The position numbers were made by a program, and so were the translations under genes. Positions 15,586 through 23,873 of a stretch of 64,000 bases of DNA are shown piece by piece. Position 1 is the first letter of the stretch. Every line of letters begins with the position of its first letter. The stretch lies in the NCBI RefSeq assembly GCF_014534685.1, contig NZ_JACVVX010000005.1:1-64000 (forward strand), given 5' to 3'. The notes under the pieces are model-generated. The model saw only the letters and a list, made by a program, of their open reading frames with translations, ran no database searches and was not told the origin of the DNA. The DNA is from Oryzicola mucosus. Its GTDB lineage: Bacteria > Pseudomonadota > Alphaproteobacteria > Rhizobiales > Rhizobiaceae.

Positions 15586-16563
15586 ATGCCGAAAAGCGTA
15601 CTTGCCGGTCTCGACCGGATACTCACCATGGAGTTGGCCCGCGTAACCGAACGCGCCGCTGTTGCTGCTGCGCGTCTGCGTGGGCGCGGCGACGAAAAGG
15701 CGGCCGATCAGGTCGCGGTCGATGCCATGCGGCAGGAACTGAATCGTCTGGCCATTCGCGGTACCGTGGTGATCGGCGAGGGCGAACGCGACGAAGCGCC
15801 GATGCTCTATATCGGCGAGAAGGTCGGCACTGGTGAAGGTCCCGCGGTCGATATCGCGCTCGATCCGCTCGAAGGCACCACCATCTGCGCCAAGAACCTG
15901 CCGAACTCGCTTGCCGTCATCGCGATTGCCGAGAAGGGCAGCCTTCTTTATGCGCCGGATGTTTACATGGACAAGATTGCCGTCGGTCCGGGCTATCCGG
16001 AAGGCATCATCAATCTGGATCTGTCGCCGGCTGAGAACATAGCCGCCGTGGCCAAGGCCAAGGGCGTTCCGGTCAACGAAATCACCGCCTGCATTCTTGA
16101 TCGTCCTCGCCACGAAGCCTTGATCGATGCGGTGCGTGAGACGGGTGCCGCCATCCGCCTGATCGGCGACGGCGACGTGGCCGGCGTCATCCACACCACC
16201 GATCCCGACGAGACGGGAATCGACATCTATCTCGGCACCGGCGGCGCGCCCGAAGGCGTTTTGGCTGCGGCGGCATTGCGCTGCACGGGTGGCCAGATGC
16301 AGGGCCGTCTACTGCTCGATTCGCAGGAAAAGATCGACCGCGCGGCGACCATGGGCATCTCCGATCCCAACAAGATCTACACCGTGAACGAGATGGCCAA
16401 GGGCGACGTGCTGTTTGCAGCGACCGGTGTGACCGACGGCAACATGCTTGCGGGCGTCAAGTTCTCCAAGGATTCGATCCGGACCCACACGCTGGTGTTG
16501 CGCTCCTATTCGCGCACCGTGCGCGAGATCATCGCCCGTCACCAGGACCTCGACAAATTCTGA
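15586..16563 (+). CDS. glpX: Class II fructose-1,6-bisphosphatase GlpX
   Basis: 325 residues. Metal- and substrate-binding motifs of the GlpX family are present: VIGEGERDEAPMLYIGE, DIALDPLEGT, and the Gly-rich GTGGAPEGVLAAAALRCTGGQMQGR. It hydrolyses fructose-1,6-bisphosphate in gluconeogenesis and sedoheptulose/fructose phosphates in related cycles. The ATG at 15586 has AGGA upstream; an in-frame extension to 15505 is unsupported. It lies 152 bp after hom, with a possible -35 TTGACA at 15524, so it may have its own promoter. Confidence 0.93.
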   Translation: MPKSVLAGLDRILTMELARVTERAAVAAARLRGRGDEKAADQVAVDAMRQELNRLAIRGTVVIGEGERDEAPMLYIGEKVGTGEGPAVDIALDPLEGTTICAKNLPNSLAVIAIAEKGSLLYAPDVYMDKIAVGPGYPEGIINLDLSPAENIAAVAKAKGVPVNEITACILDRPRHEALIDAVRETGAAIRLIGDGDVAGVIHTTDPDETGIDIYLGTGGAPEGVLAAAALRCTGGQMQGRLLLDSQEKIDRAATMGISDPNKIYTVNEMAKGDVLFAATGVTDGNMLAGVKFSKDSIRTHTLVLRSYSRTVREIIARHQDLDKF

Positions 16564-16575
16564 GCATTCCACAGC

Positions 16576-16612
16576 CCTGCGCCGCTTGCCTGACCGAGGC
16601 GATTGGCGCAGG
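16576..16612 (+). promoter_or_regulatory. Hairpin abutting the recJ ribosome binding site
   Basis: CCTGCGCC (16576-16583) pairs with GGCGCAGG (16605-16612); inside it, GCCT (16588-16591) pairs with AGGC (16597-16600) around a five-base loop, with symmetric four-base internal loops. The 3' arm runs into the AGGAG that serves as the recJ ribosome site (ATG 16622). It may terminate glpX transcription or limit recJ translation. Confidence 0.4.
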
Positions 16613-16621
16613 AGTTTCCCG

Positions 16622-18415
16622 ATGACATCCGAACGCCGCATATTTCTGGGGGTCCGGCGTTCGGCCACTGGCCTGACGTGGGAGCACAGGCTCACGGAGC
16701 GCGACGACCGCGTTGCGCTTGCTATGGCCCAAGGGCATGGCGTTCCGGAAATCGTCGCTCGCGTTCTGGCCGGGCGCGGGGTGACGGCGGAAGAGACCGA
16801 GCGTTTTCTCGATCCCACCATACGCGATTTGTTGCCAAATCCGTCCAGCCTGACGGACATGGACAAGGCGGCGGAGCGGCTGGCTACAGCGATCCAGCAG
16901 CGCGAGCGCGTCGCCATCTTTGGCGACTATGATGTCGACGGCGCCGCTTCATCCGCGTTGATGGCTCTGTTTCTTGATCATTTCGGCGTCCGCAGCGAAA
17001 TCTATATCCCCGACCGTATATTCGAGGGTTATGGACCGAACCCGGAAGCCATGCGCGAATTGGTCGCGCGCGGCGCCTCGCTGATCGTCACCGTCGACTG
17101 CGGCACCAACAGCGCGCCGTCCATCACCGCTGCGCGCGAGGCCGGCGCGGATGTCGTGGTTCTCGATCACCATCAGGTCGGCGGTACGCTCCCTGAGGAT
17201 GCCGTCGCCGTCGTCAATCCGAACCGGGAGGACGATCTTTCGGGGCAGGGGCATCTTTGCGCGGCGGGGGTGGTGTTCCTGACGCTGGTGCGTACGGCCA
17301 GCATACTGCGGCAGCGTATGCCCGATGCGCCGCGCCCCGATCTTCTGCGCTATCTCGATCTGGTCGCGCTCGCCACCGTCTGCGATGTCGTGAAACTGAC
17401 AGCCGTCAACCGCGCTTTCGTCGTCAAAGGCCTGCAGGTCGTGCGACAACAGGCCAATCCCGGCATTGCGGCACTGGCCCGGGTGTCGCGCATCGGCGAG
17501 CCGATCAACACCTTCCATCTCGGCTTCCTGATCGGACCGCGCATCAATGCCGGTGGGCGCATCGGCGACGCCGCGCTGGGCAGCCGGCTGCTAGCCACAG
17601 ACGATCCGGTTGAAGCGGGAAAGATTGCGGAGACGCTCGACCTGCTCAATCAGGAACGTCAGGCGATGGAGCAGGCGATGCTTGCGCAGGCGCGAGCCGA
17701 GGCAGATGTGGAGCTGGCCGGTGGGAAGGGGCCTGCGGTCATCGTTACCGCGAGCCAGGACTGGCATCCCGGTATTGTCGGGCTCATCGCCTCGCGGCTC
17801 AAGGATCATGCGCGCCGCCCAGCCTTCGCCATCTCCTTCAATGCCAGCGGCACCGGTTCCGGTTCCGGTCGCTCCATCCCCGGCTTCGATCTCGGCCGGC
17901 TGGTTCGCGAAGCCGTCGATATGGGTTTGCTCGTCAAGGGCGGAGGCCATGCCATGGCGGCCGGGATCACCGTCGAGCGGCAGAAACTCGGCGAATTCCG
18001 CGCATTCATTGAAGACCGCGCATCGGCCGACGTGTTCAAGTTGCGCGAAGAAGAGGTGCTGAAAATCGATGGGGCGCTGACGGCCGAAGGCGCGACATTG
18101 GCGCTGGTCGACTCGCTTGAAAAGGCCGGGCCGTTCGGTTCGGGGCATCCGTCGCCGGTGTTCGTGCTGCCGCGCCACCGCATCCTCGCCGCGCAGCCGG
18201 TGGGGACCGGTCATCTGCGGGTTGACCTGCGCTCGGAACTCGGCGGTCGTATCCAGGCCATGGCATTTCGTGTCGGGGATACCCCCCTCGGCGATTTTTT
18301 ATCCCGAAGTTCTGGAAGGCTGGTGCATATCGCCGGCTCGCTGTCGGCTAACCACTGGAACGGAAACCGCAGCACCCAATTCAGGATTTCGGACGCTGCT
18401 GCCGTAGAGCTATGA
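16622..18415 (+). CDS. recJ: Single-stranded-DNA-specific exonuclease RecJ
   Basis: 597 residues. The DHH phosphoesterase core is complete: GDYDVDG (101-107), VTVDCG (156-161), LDHH (181-184), and later GPRINAGGRIGDA. A DHHA1 region with GGGHAMAAG and a C-terminal OB domain follow. RecJ is a 5'-3' exonuclease in recombination and mismatch/base-excision repair. The ATG at 16622 has GGAG eight bases upstream. It is the last gene of the hom-glpX-recJ cluster and ends before a hairpin terminator. Confidence 0.95.
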   Translation: MTSERRIFLGVRRSATGLTWEHRLTERDDRVALAMAQGHGVPEIVARVLAGRGVTAEETERFLDPTIRDLLPNPSSLTDMDKAAERLATAIQQRERVAIFGDYDVDGAASSALMALFLDHFGVRSEIYIPDRIFEGYGPNPEAMRELVARGASLIVTVDCGTNSAPSITAAREAGADVVVLDHHQVGGTLPEDAVAVVNPNREDDLSGQGHLCAAGVVFLTLVRTASILRQRMPDAPRPDLLRYLDLVALATVCDVVKLTAVNRAFVVKGLQVVRQQANPGIAALARVSRIGEPINTFHLGFLIGPRINAGGRIGDAALGSRLLATDDPVEAGKIAETLDLLNQERQAMEQAMLAQARAEADVELAGGKGPAVIVTASQDWHPGIVGLIASRLKDHARRPAFAISFNASGTGSGSGRSIPGFDLGRLVREAVDMGLLVKGGGHAMAAGITVERQKLGEFRAFIEDRASADVFKLREEEVLKIDGALTAEGATLALVDSLEKAGPFGSGHPSPVFVLPRHRILAAQPVGTGHLRVDLRSELGGRIQAMAFRVGDTPLGDFLSRSSGRLVHIAGSLSANHWNGNRSTQFRISDAAAVEL

Positions 18416-18448
18416 TATTAGCCGTCCATATGGGCCGAAGCGTTAACC

Positions 18449-18467
18449 AAGGGCGGATAACGCCCTT
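18449..18467. terminator. Hairpin terminator between recJ and DUF982 gene
   Basis: AAGGGCG (18449-18455), GATAA, CGCCCTT (18461-18467) followed by ATTTG. It lies between convergent genes and touches the stop codon of the DUF982 gene, so it may stop both transcripts. Confidence 0.65.
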
Positions 18468-18762
18468 ATTTGATCAGGGCCCCATGTGATGCACGTCCGC
18501 CCATCATCATCGGCATCGCCATTTCGCGGTTCAATATTCCGGAGATTCTGGCGAAGCTGACGAACCCTTGTCGGGCGGCTTCGACCTCGATGCTGCCATC
18601 CATCGCACCTTGGCAACAGTTTACCGCGCAGCGATAGACCGGTCCTCTACGGCCCTGCGGCCACCGCCGCAAAAATTCGATGGCCTGTGTCACCGAGCTG
18701 ATTTCCTCGGATTCCTCATCGATTGTCACAAAAACCGGCGACGCAAAGTCGAAACGTTCCAT
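18466..18762 (-). CDS. DUF982 protein (second of two)
   Basis: GGGAGG eight bases before the ATG at 18762 fixes the start. The 98 residues show the DUF982 pattern: F-A-S-P-V-F-V-T-I, a SSVTQAIEFLRRWPQGRRGP segment, Cys residues in the central helix (YRCAVNCCQGAMDG) and VEAARQGFVSFARISGI. The C-terminus is Met-rich. The function of the family is unknown. Compared with the copy at 1527-1784 it sits in core rather than accessory DNA and has a longer tail. Confidence 0.75.
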   Translation of the reverse strand: MERFDFASPVFVTIDEESEEISSVTQAIEFLRRWPQGRRGPVYRCAVNCCQGAMDGSIEVEAARQGFVSFARISGILNREMAMPMMMGGRASHGALIK

Positions 18763-18939
18763 GCTGCTTCCTCCCGTCAGGTAGGGGCTGCTCATCTCCC
18801 AGGCGGACCGTCCGAACTACGGACCTGCTTTTTTATGAAGGGAAGCCGTACCAAAAAACACTTCGGCATGATGGCATCGCCTATCAATGCATCAAACGAA
18901 CGTTGGTTCCACGCAAAGAATAATATTGTGTCCTCCGGT

Positions 18940-19374
18940 TCAGTCCGATGGCACGGCTGCAAAGAGCGCTTCAAACTTCTTTTTGGCGTTACCGACCTGC
19001 TTCACCGCCATGGCGCTGGCCAGATTGGTCGGCTTGCCGACGACAATGAGAGCAACCATCCCCATTCCATAGTGCGGGCTGCATTTGACGCCGTAAACGC
19101 CTTCAACATCGAGTTGTACGGTGATCTGTTCGTTCAGCTTCCCTTTGAAGGGTGCCGCCCCGTCCGGTATCATGCCCTTGATGCTCTCGGCGTCATGCAG
19201 CCGATCGGTTGGGAGGAAGGTGACGGTATCGCCGGGTTGCGCCTGAATGAAGTCGGGCTGAAACACCATCGCGCCTTTCTCGCCCTTGTTCAGCATCTGG
19301 ATCTGGTGGTCGGCGGCAAATGCCTGGCCTGCAAGCGACAGGATAGCGGCAGCGGCGATCAATATTCGTTTCAT
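18940..19374 (-). CDS. Pseudoazurin (blue copper protein)
   Basis: A 20-residue signal peptide (to AFA-AD) precedes a cupredoxin of normal pseudoazurin length. Type-1 copper ligands are visible: His60 (DRLHDAES), Cys98 and His101 (KCSPH) and Met106 (YGMGM). Pseudoazurins carry electrons in the periplasm, often to nitrite or nitrous oxide reductase. No denitrification gene is nearby. The ribosome site lies inside a hairpin that touches the start codon. Confidence 0.9.
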   Translation of the reverse strand: MKRILIAAAAILSLAGQAFAADHQIQMLNKGEKGAMVFQPDFIQAQPGDTVTFLPTDRLHDAESIKGMIPDGAAPFKGKLNEQITVQLDVEGVYGVKCSPHYGMGMVALIVVGKPTNLASAMAVKQVGNAKKKFEALFAAVPSD

Positions 19375-19402
19375 GGGAGCCTCACTTCAGTTGAGGCTTC
19401 CC
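19375..19402 (-). promoter_or_regulatory. Hairpin containing the pseudoazurin ribosome binding site
   Basis: On the plus strand GGGAGCCTCA (19375-19384) pairs with TGAGGC-T-TCCC (19392-19402), ten pairs with one bulged T. In the minus-strand transcript the 3' arm holds the TGAGG ribosome site and ends directly at the ATG. A possible -10 TATAGG just upstream would make the hairpin nearly the whole leader. It could gate translation. Confidence 0.5.
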
Positions 19403-19473
19403 TATATCGTTGTCGCATCTCGGCGGATTTGATCCAGCGCAAGCCGAAGCTTAACTCGATACGGCTCACCGGT

Positions 19474-20586
19474 TCATGGCGAGTTGCCGAAATATTTCTG
19501 CTTGATGATGGCGAGCGTGCCGTCTTCCTGCATCTCGAGCACCTGCAACGTGACTGGCGTGGTCAGATCGCTGTCATAGGGGAAGGCAAAGCCATATTTG
19601 TCGGGGTGGAAGATGCTTCCGACAACGGCCATCTTCTGCTCGGGATTGCTATGGTCGTAGTGCTCGAGGATCGGCGCATCGGCGACAATGGCATCGATAT
19701 GGCCTGCCTTGAGGGCTGGTACCGCGTCCGTCAGGTCGTCATAGGAAATCGAACTGATGCCGAGGTCGCCGATGAAGCGTTCCGCGACACTGCCGGTGAA
19801 CACACCGACGGTCTTGCCGGGCAGGTCCGCCAGCGAATTGATGTTCTGGGTCAGCGATATGGCTGTCATGACGCTGGTGACGGACGAGGTGACATAGGCG
19901 AGGGTGGCGACGCCGCAGATCATCCAGAAAGCGGCTATGAGCCGTCCGTGCCAGCCGAAGAGATTTTTGCGCGTCGTTTTTCCGGAGGTGACCAGCGAGA
20001 CGACGTGGAACAGGCTTTCCGCGATACCCTCTCGCCATCTCTGTGGAAAGTCCCGGTCAAATCGCCGGTCGAAGAGGGTCAGCGCCAGCGTCGCTAAAAG
20101 CACGATGACCAAAAGCGAGGCGTAGCCCCGCAAGTGACCGGCATCCCGCAGCCCGTTGAACAGATCGGAAAACCCGCTGCCAGCGTTGTTTACGACCATG
20201 ATGCGCAGCCCGGCATCGTACCACGGCTGAGTGTAGGAAATGGTCTCGGCCCGCTCGCGCGTGATGGTCAGATTGGTGACCGCGATGTCGATCTGAGAAC
20301 TGCGCGTGGCATCCAATAGGCCGCTGATCGTGGGATAGGGCACGTAGCGATAGGCGAGCCCGGTATGGGCTGCGACACTTTCCCAAACATCGATGGCCAT
20401 GCCGGAAAAGGTGCGATCCTTGCCCGCCATGACAAAAGGCGGGCTGACGTAGACACCGACATTGACGACGCGTCCGCTCTGTTGCGTTGGCGACTGTTCC
20501 GCCGGCGCCTGCTGCGCGACAGCGCCCACAGTGCCAAAGCACCAGATCGCGAGTGCCCAAACCAGAACGAGCCAGGAACGTCGCAT
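19474..20586 (-). CDS. Prokaryotic ionotropic-glutamate-receptor-like channel protein
   Basis: 370 residues from ATG 20586, chosen because it opens a signal peptide (residues 1-25). A solute-binding (SBP_bac_3) domain is split: first lobe about 40-135, TM1 about 155-172, a re-entrant loop about 190-205 (SLFHVVSLVTSGKTT), TM2 about 216-240 (FWMICGVATLAYVTSSVTSV), second lobe about 245-370. This S1-TM1-pore-TM2-S2 order is that of GluR0-type ligand-gated channels. The loop lacks the potassium-filter TVGYG seen in GluR0, so ion selectivity is open. It may instead act as a sensor. It is divergent from dusA. Confidence 0.75.
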   Translation of the reverse strand: MRRSWLVLVWALAIWCFGTVGAVAQQAPAEQSPTQQSGRVVNVGVYVSPPFVMAGKDRTFSGMAIDVWESVAAHTGLAYRYVPYPTISGLLDATRSSQIDIAVTNLTITRERAETISYTQPWYDAGLRIMVVNNAGSGFSDLFNGLRDAGHLRGYASLLVIVLLATLALTLFDRRFDRDFPQRWREGIAESLFHVVSLVTSGKTTRKNLFGWHGRLIAAFWMICGVATLAYVTSSVTSVMTAISLTQNINSLADLPGKTVGVFTGSVAERFIGDLGISSISYDDLTDAVPALKAGHIDAIVADAPILEHYDHSNPEQKMAVVGSIFHPDKYGFAFPYDSDLTTPVTLQVLEMQEDGTLAIIKQKYFGNSP

Positions 20587-20729
20587 TTCCGCAGGTTTCC
20601 GGCAGAGGCTGGAACTGGTCAAGCGCAAGGGGGCGGGCAAACTGGTGGTCTCCATCGACGATCAATGTCCAAAAGTGGCATAATGCGCATAACAAGTGTA
20701 AAGGGACGTCTTCACTGCTGCCCCAACTT

Positions 20730-21743
20730 TTGACGGATCGCAATAAGCCTTTGTATTCGAAGCAGAAAATTTTCGCCGTCGCGCCCATGATCGATTGGAC
20801 CGATCGGCATTGTCGGTTTTTTCACCGGCAGTTGACAGCGCGCGCGTTGCTCTACACCGAAATGGTGGTGGCCGATGCGATCCTCCATGGGCCGCGCGAC
20901 CGGCTGCTTGGCTTCGACGCCTGCGAGCATCCCGTAGCGCTGCAGCTTGGCGGTTCCGATCCGGAAAAGCTTGCCAAGGCGGCTCGCATCGGTGCGGAAT
21001 ACGGCTACAACGAGATCAATCTCAACGTCGGATGCCCCTCCGACCGCGTGCAGTCCGGCACGTTCGGTGCCTGCCTCATGCGCACGCCCGACGTGGTGGG
21101 TGCTTGCGTCGCTGCGCTGAAGGCCTCCGTGACGATCCCGGTCACGGTGAAATGCCGCATCGGCGTCGACGATCAGGATCCTGAAACAGCGCTCGATGCC
21201 GTGGCGGAAACCGTATTCGCGGCGGGCGCGGATGCCTTGTGGGTGCATGCGAGAAAAGCCTGGCTGCAAGGCCTGAGCCCGAAGGAAAACCGCGAAATTC
21301 CGCCGTTGGATTATGATAGGGTACATCGGCTGAAAATGGCGTGCCCCAATAAATTCATAGGGATAAATGGTGGATTTCACACCCTTGATGAGGTGAAGTT
21401 GCAGCTATCGGTCATGGATGGGGTGATGATGGGCCGCGCCGCATACCAGACCCCTGCTATACTTGCTGGGGTGGACGCGCTGCTTGCCGATCAAACGCCG
21501 CAGGATCTCGATTTTCCCGGATTGATCGACAGCATGGCCGAGTATGCCGATCGTCACGTCGCGTCTGGCGGGCGCCTTGGACATGTGACGCGACACATGG
21601 TCGGCTTGTTTCAGGGGCGCCCCGGTGCGCGCCGATACCGCCAGATCTTGTCGATGGAAGCGAACCGCCCCGGCGCCGGATCGGAGGTTCTGCGCGAGGC
21701 TTTTGCCGCGGTCGACCTCAGCGTTGCCCAAGAGGCTGCCTGA
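20730..21743 (+). CDS. dusA: tRNA-dihydrouridine synthase DusA
   Basis: The core begins FAVAPMIDWTDRHCR, typical of DusA, which reduces U20/U20a in the tRNA D-loop using FMN. YTEMVVADA, LQLGGSDPE, INLNVGCPSDRVQ and the catalytic Cys in SGTFGACLM, then VKCRIGVDD and HARKAWLQGLSPKENR are all present. The start is uncertain: the TTG at 20730 puts 15 residues before the core, as in relatives, but lacks a close ribosome site. The next possibility is the internal ATG in APMIDW. Length 337 as chosen. Confidence 0.88.
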   Translation: MTDRNKPLYSKQKIFAVAPMIDWTDRHCRFFHRQLTARALLYTEMVVADAILHGPRDRLLGFDACEHPVALQLGGSDPEKLAKAARIGAEYGYNEINLNVGCPSDRVQSGTFGACLMRTPDVVGACVAALKASVTIPVTVKCRIGVDDQDPETALDAVAETVFAAGADALWVHARKAWLQGLSPKENREIPPLDYDRVHRLKMACPNKFIGINGGFHTLDEVKLQLSVMDGVMMGRAAYQTPAILAGVDALLADQTPQDLDFPGLIDSMAEYADRHVASGGRLGHVTRHMVGLFQGRPGARRYRQILSMEANRPGAGSEVLREAFAAVDLSVAQEAA

Positions 21744-21772
21744 TCTGCCCGCTCGGCGGATGCCGTCGCACA

Positions 21773-22477
21773 TTAGTCTCTCAAGATCATCCGGTCGCCG
21801 CGCACATCGAAACCGGACAGGCTGCCGATGAAGTTCATGCCGAGCAGGCTCTGGCCCAACATGCCGGCCTCGGCCACGAGCAAAGGCAGCCGCTCCCGCT
21901 CGATCTCACCGACGGCGACCCTGTCGGCGGTGATCCTTGCGGCCTGTGCTCTGCCATTGGCAGTGTAGATAGGGACGTTGTAGTTCAGGGTCTTGGGATC
22001 GTAGCCGGCAGCGGCTGCATCCGCCGCCGTCAGGACGGTCGTTGTCGCACCAGTGTCGACCATGGCGCGGATCGTCGTGTCGTTGATCAGCATGCGCGCC
22101 TCGAAATGGCCGTTGGGTGCTTTTTCGAGCGTGACGGAAATCCGGCCGTCGCTGTCGGTGACGGAAAGAGGGCTGCCCGGCACAAACCCTGCGGTCAGAC
22201 GGCTCACGACGTCCTGAAGCTCGTAGCGATATTGATATCCAGCCACCAGCACCAGAATCAGCAACAGCCACAACGCCGCCTGGCGAAGCGTATCGCTCAG
22301 GCGCACGCGCCTCGTGAGCATGCCCGCGCCAATGACCACAACCAGTGCGCCGAGATAAACGAAACGTCCGAAATCGTCATTCGCAATTCCGAACACTTCG
22401 CCCGAACTATCGTTCACCAAGAGCAGAATCAGGCCTATTCCGAGAATGGCAATAGCGATCCAGAACAGACGGTTCAT
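21773..22477 (-). CDS. Membrane-anchored retropepsin-like aspartic protease (TIGR02281)
   Basis: 234 residues. Three hydrophobic stretches (about 3-20, 40-55, 68-83) anchor the protein. The C-terminal half carries the clan AA motif M-V-D-T-G-A-T-T-T-V-L and GMNFIGSLSGFDVRGDRMIL, as in the TIGR02281 family of proteobacterial retropepsin-like proteases. The physiological substrate is unknown. It follows the DUF1289 gene by 16 bp, an arrangement seen in other Rhizobiales. Confidence 0.85.
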   Translation of the reverse strand: MNRLFWIAIAILGIGLILLLVNDSSGEVFGIANDDFGRFVYLGALVVVIGAGMLTRRVRLSDTLRQAALWLLLILVLVAGYQYRYELQDVVSRLTAGFVPGSPLSVTDSDGRISVTLEKAPNGHFEARMLINDTTIRAMVDTGATTTVLTAADAAAAGYDPKTLNYNVPIYTANGRAQAARITADRVAVGEIERERLPLLVAEAGMLGQSLLGMNFIGSLSGFDVRGDRMILRD

Positions 22478-22493
22478 GCAGCGGTTCCAATGG

Positions 22494-22739
22494 TCAAAGG
22501 CTGTTGTCCCGCGCCATGCGTGCGCGCCGTGTTTCGCGCCGGGGCTTTCGCACGATTCCCGAGAGCCGAGCCGGCAAGGCGTCCATGACGGCGCGTCGCA
22601 TGTCCGGTGTCATCGAGGTCCACGCGCCGATTTCGTCGCGCGTACGCCCGCACCCGAAGCAATAGCCGGTGGCGTCGTCGATGGCGCAGACCAGTATGCA
22701 GGGTGATTCGATGCTCATATCCGTTTCGGTGGAGGTCAT
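22494..22739 (-). CDS. DUF1289 protein
   Basis: 81 residues. Four Cys in SPCILVCAIDDATGYCFGC-G-R-T-R-D-E-I form the DUF1289 signature, presumably a metal site. The C-terminus is basic. An internal ATG (22718) is an equally plausible start and would match the common short form. The long minus-strand frame that continues to 24356 is the antisense of cobT. It lies upstream of the protease gene and is divergent from cobT. Confidence 0.82.
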   Translation of the reverse strand: MTSTETDMSIESPCILVCAIDDATGYCFGCGRTRDEIGAWTSMTPDMRRAVMDALPARLSGIVRKPRRETRRARMARDNSL

Positions 22740-22871
22740 TCGGGCACCGCGAGCGGCCTTTACCAGATGGGACAGCTGCGACGAGGATGCAAGCCCGTTT
22801 GTGCCGCAGCGATTGTCATCCCGCCTTCCGCCCTTTATGGCCTGTGCAGCAGAATACGAGGCCAATCCGAC

Positions 22872-23873
22872 ATGACCAGCGCTCTTCCGTTCGACGATTT
22901 CCGCCAGCTCATCGGCAATCTGCCTCATGGTGACCGGGCCAAGGGCGAGGCCGTGCGCGATGTGTTCGCTCGGTCGGAAAAGCCCTCTGGTTCGCTGGGT
23001 CGGGTCGAGGATATCGCGGCCTGGCTGGCGGAGTGGAGCGGCAAGGCGCCACCCATCGTTCTGCGTCCGCAGGTGGCCGTATTCGCGGGCAACCATGGCG
23101 TCGCACTCGCCAGGAGCATTTCGCCGCGTTCGGTCGAAGCGACCGCGCGCGAGGTCGAGCTGTGCGCGGCCGGCGGTGCGGCGATCAACCAGATCTGTAT
23201 CGCCAACGACATCGGGTTGAAGGTCTTCGATCTGGCGCTGCATCTCTCTACGGCCGACTTCACTGTCGAGGCGGCGCTGGATGAGCGTGGCTGTGCGGCG
23301 ACCATGGCCTTCGGCATGGAGGCGATTGCCGGTGGCACCGATCTCATGTGCATCGGCGACATGGGCGTTGGCAACAGTACCGTTGCCGCGGCTCTTTCGG
23401 CGGCCGTGTGCGGCGGCAAGGGCAAGGACTGGGTCGGCGAGGGGTCGGGAGCCGACGGCGCCATGCAGGCCCGCAAAGCCGAAGCCGTCGATGCCGCGCT
23501 GAAACTCCACGCGGCCCACCTGTCCGACCCTCTCGAAGTGTTGCGCCGCCTGGGTGGACGGGAATTCGCAGCCATTGCGGGGGCAATTCTGGCTGCTCGC
23601 ATGGAGCGCATTCCCGTGATCCTGGACGGATATGCCACCACCGCCGCTGCCGCTATCCTGCACACAGCCAATCCGACCGCGCTGGATCATTGTCTTCTGG
23701 CCCAGATCACGACCGAACCAGGTCATGCCCGTTTGGTGGATGAGTTGGGGCTTGAGCCCTTGTTCGATTTCAACATGGCCCATGGCGAAGCCGCGGGCGC
23801 TGCCCTGGCCGCTGGCGTGGTCAAGGCTTCCGCAATGGTCGCTTCGGGACTGGCGGCTGCCCTGCGCCGCTAG
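22872..23873 (+). CDS. cobT: Nicotinate-nucleotide:dimethylbenzimidazole phosphoribosyltransferase CobT
   Basis: 333 residues. KPSGSLGRVE, FAGNHGVALARSISPR, the GDMGVGNSTVAAAL segment and MAHGEAAGAALA with the catalytic Glu near the C-terminus are CobT hallmarks. It makes alpha-ribazole phosphate for the lower ligand of cobalamin. The partner cobS is not adjacent. The 132 bp upstream show no convincing B12 riboswitch box. Its last four bases overlap the convergent kinase gene. Confidence 0.93.
   Translation: MTSALPFDDFRQLIGNLPHGDRAKGEAVRDVFARSEKPSGSLGRVEDIAAWLAEWSGKAPPIVLRPQVAVFAGNHGVALARSISPRSVEATAREVELCAAGGAAINQICIANDIGLKVFDLALHLSTADFTVEAALDERGCAATMAFGMEAIAGGTDLMCIGDMGVGNSTVAAALSAAVCGGKGKDWVGEGSGADGAMQARKAEAVDAALKLHAAHLSDPLEVLRRLGGREFAAIAGAILAARMERIPVILDGYATTAAAAILHTANPTALDHCLLAQITTEPGHARLVDELGLEPLFDFNMAHGEAAGAALAAGVVKASAMVASGLAAALRR

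Noticed and set aside
22740-22871. Cobalamin riboswitch upstream of cobT
   Set aside because: The B12-box consensus is absent and the interval is too short for a full element.
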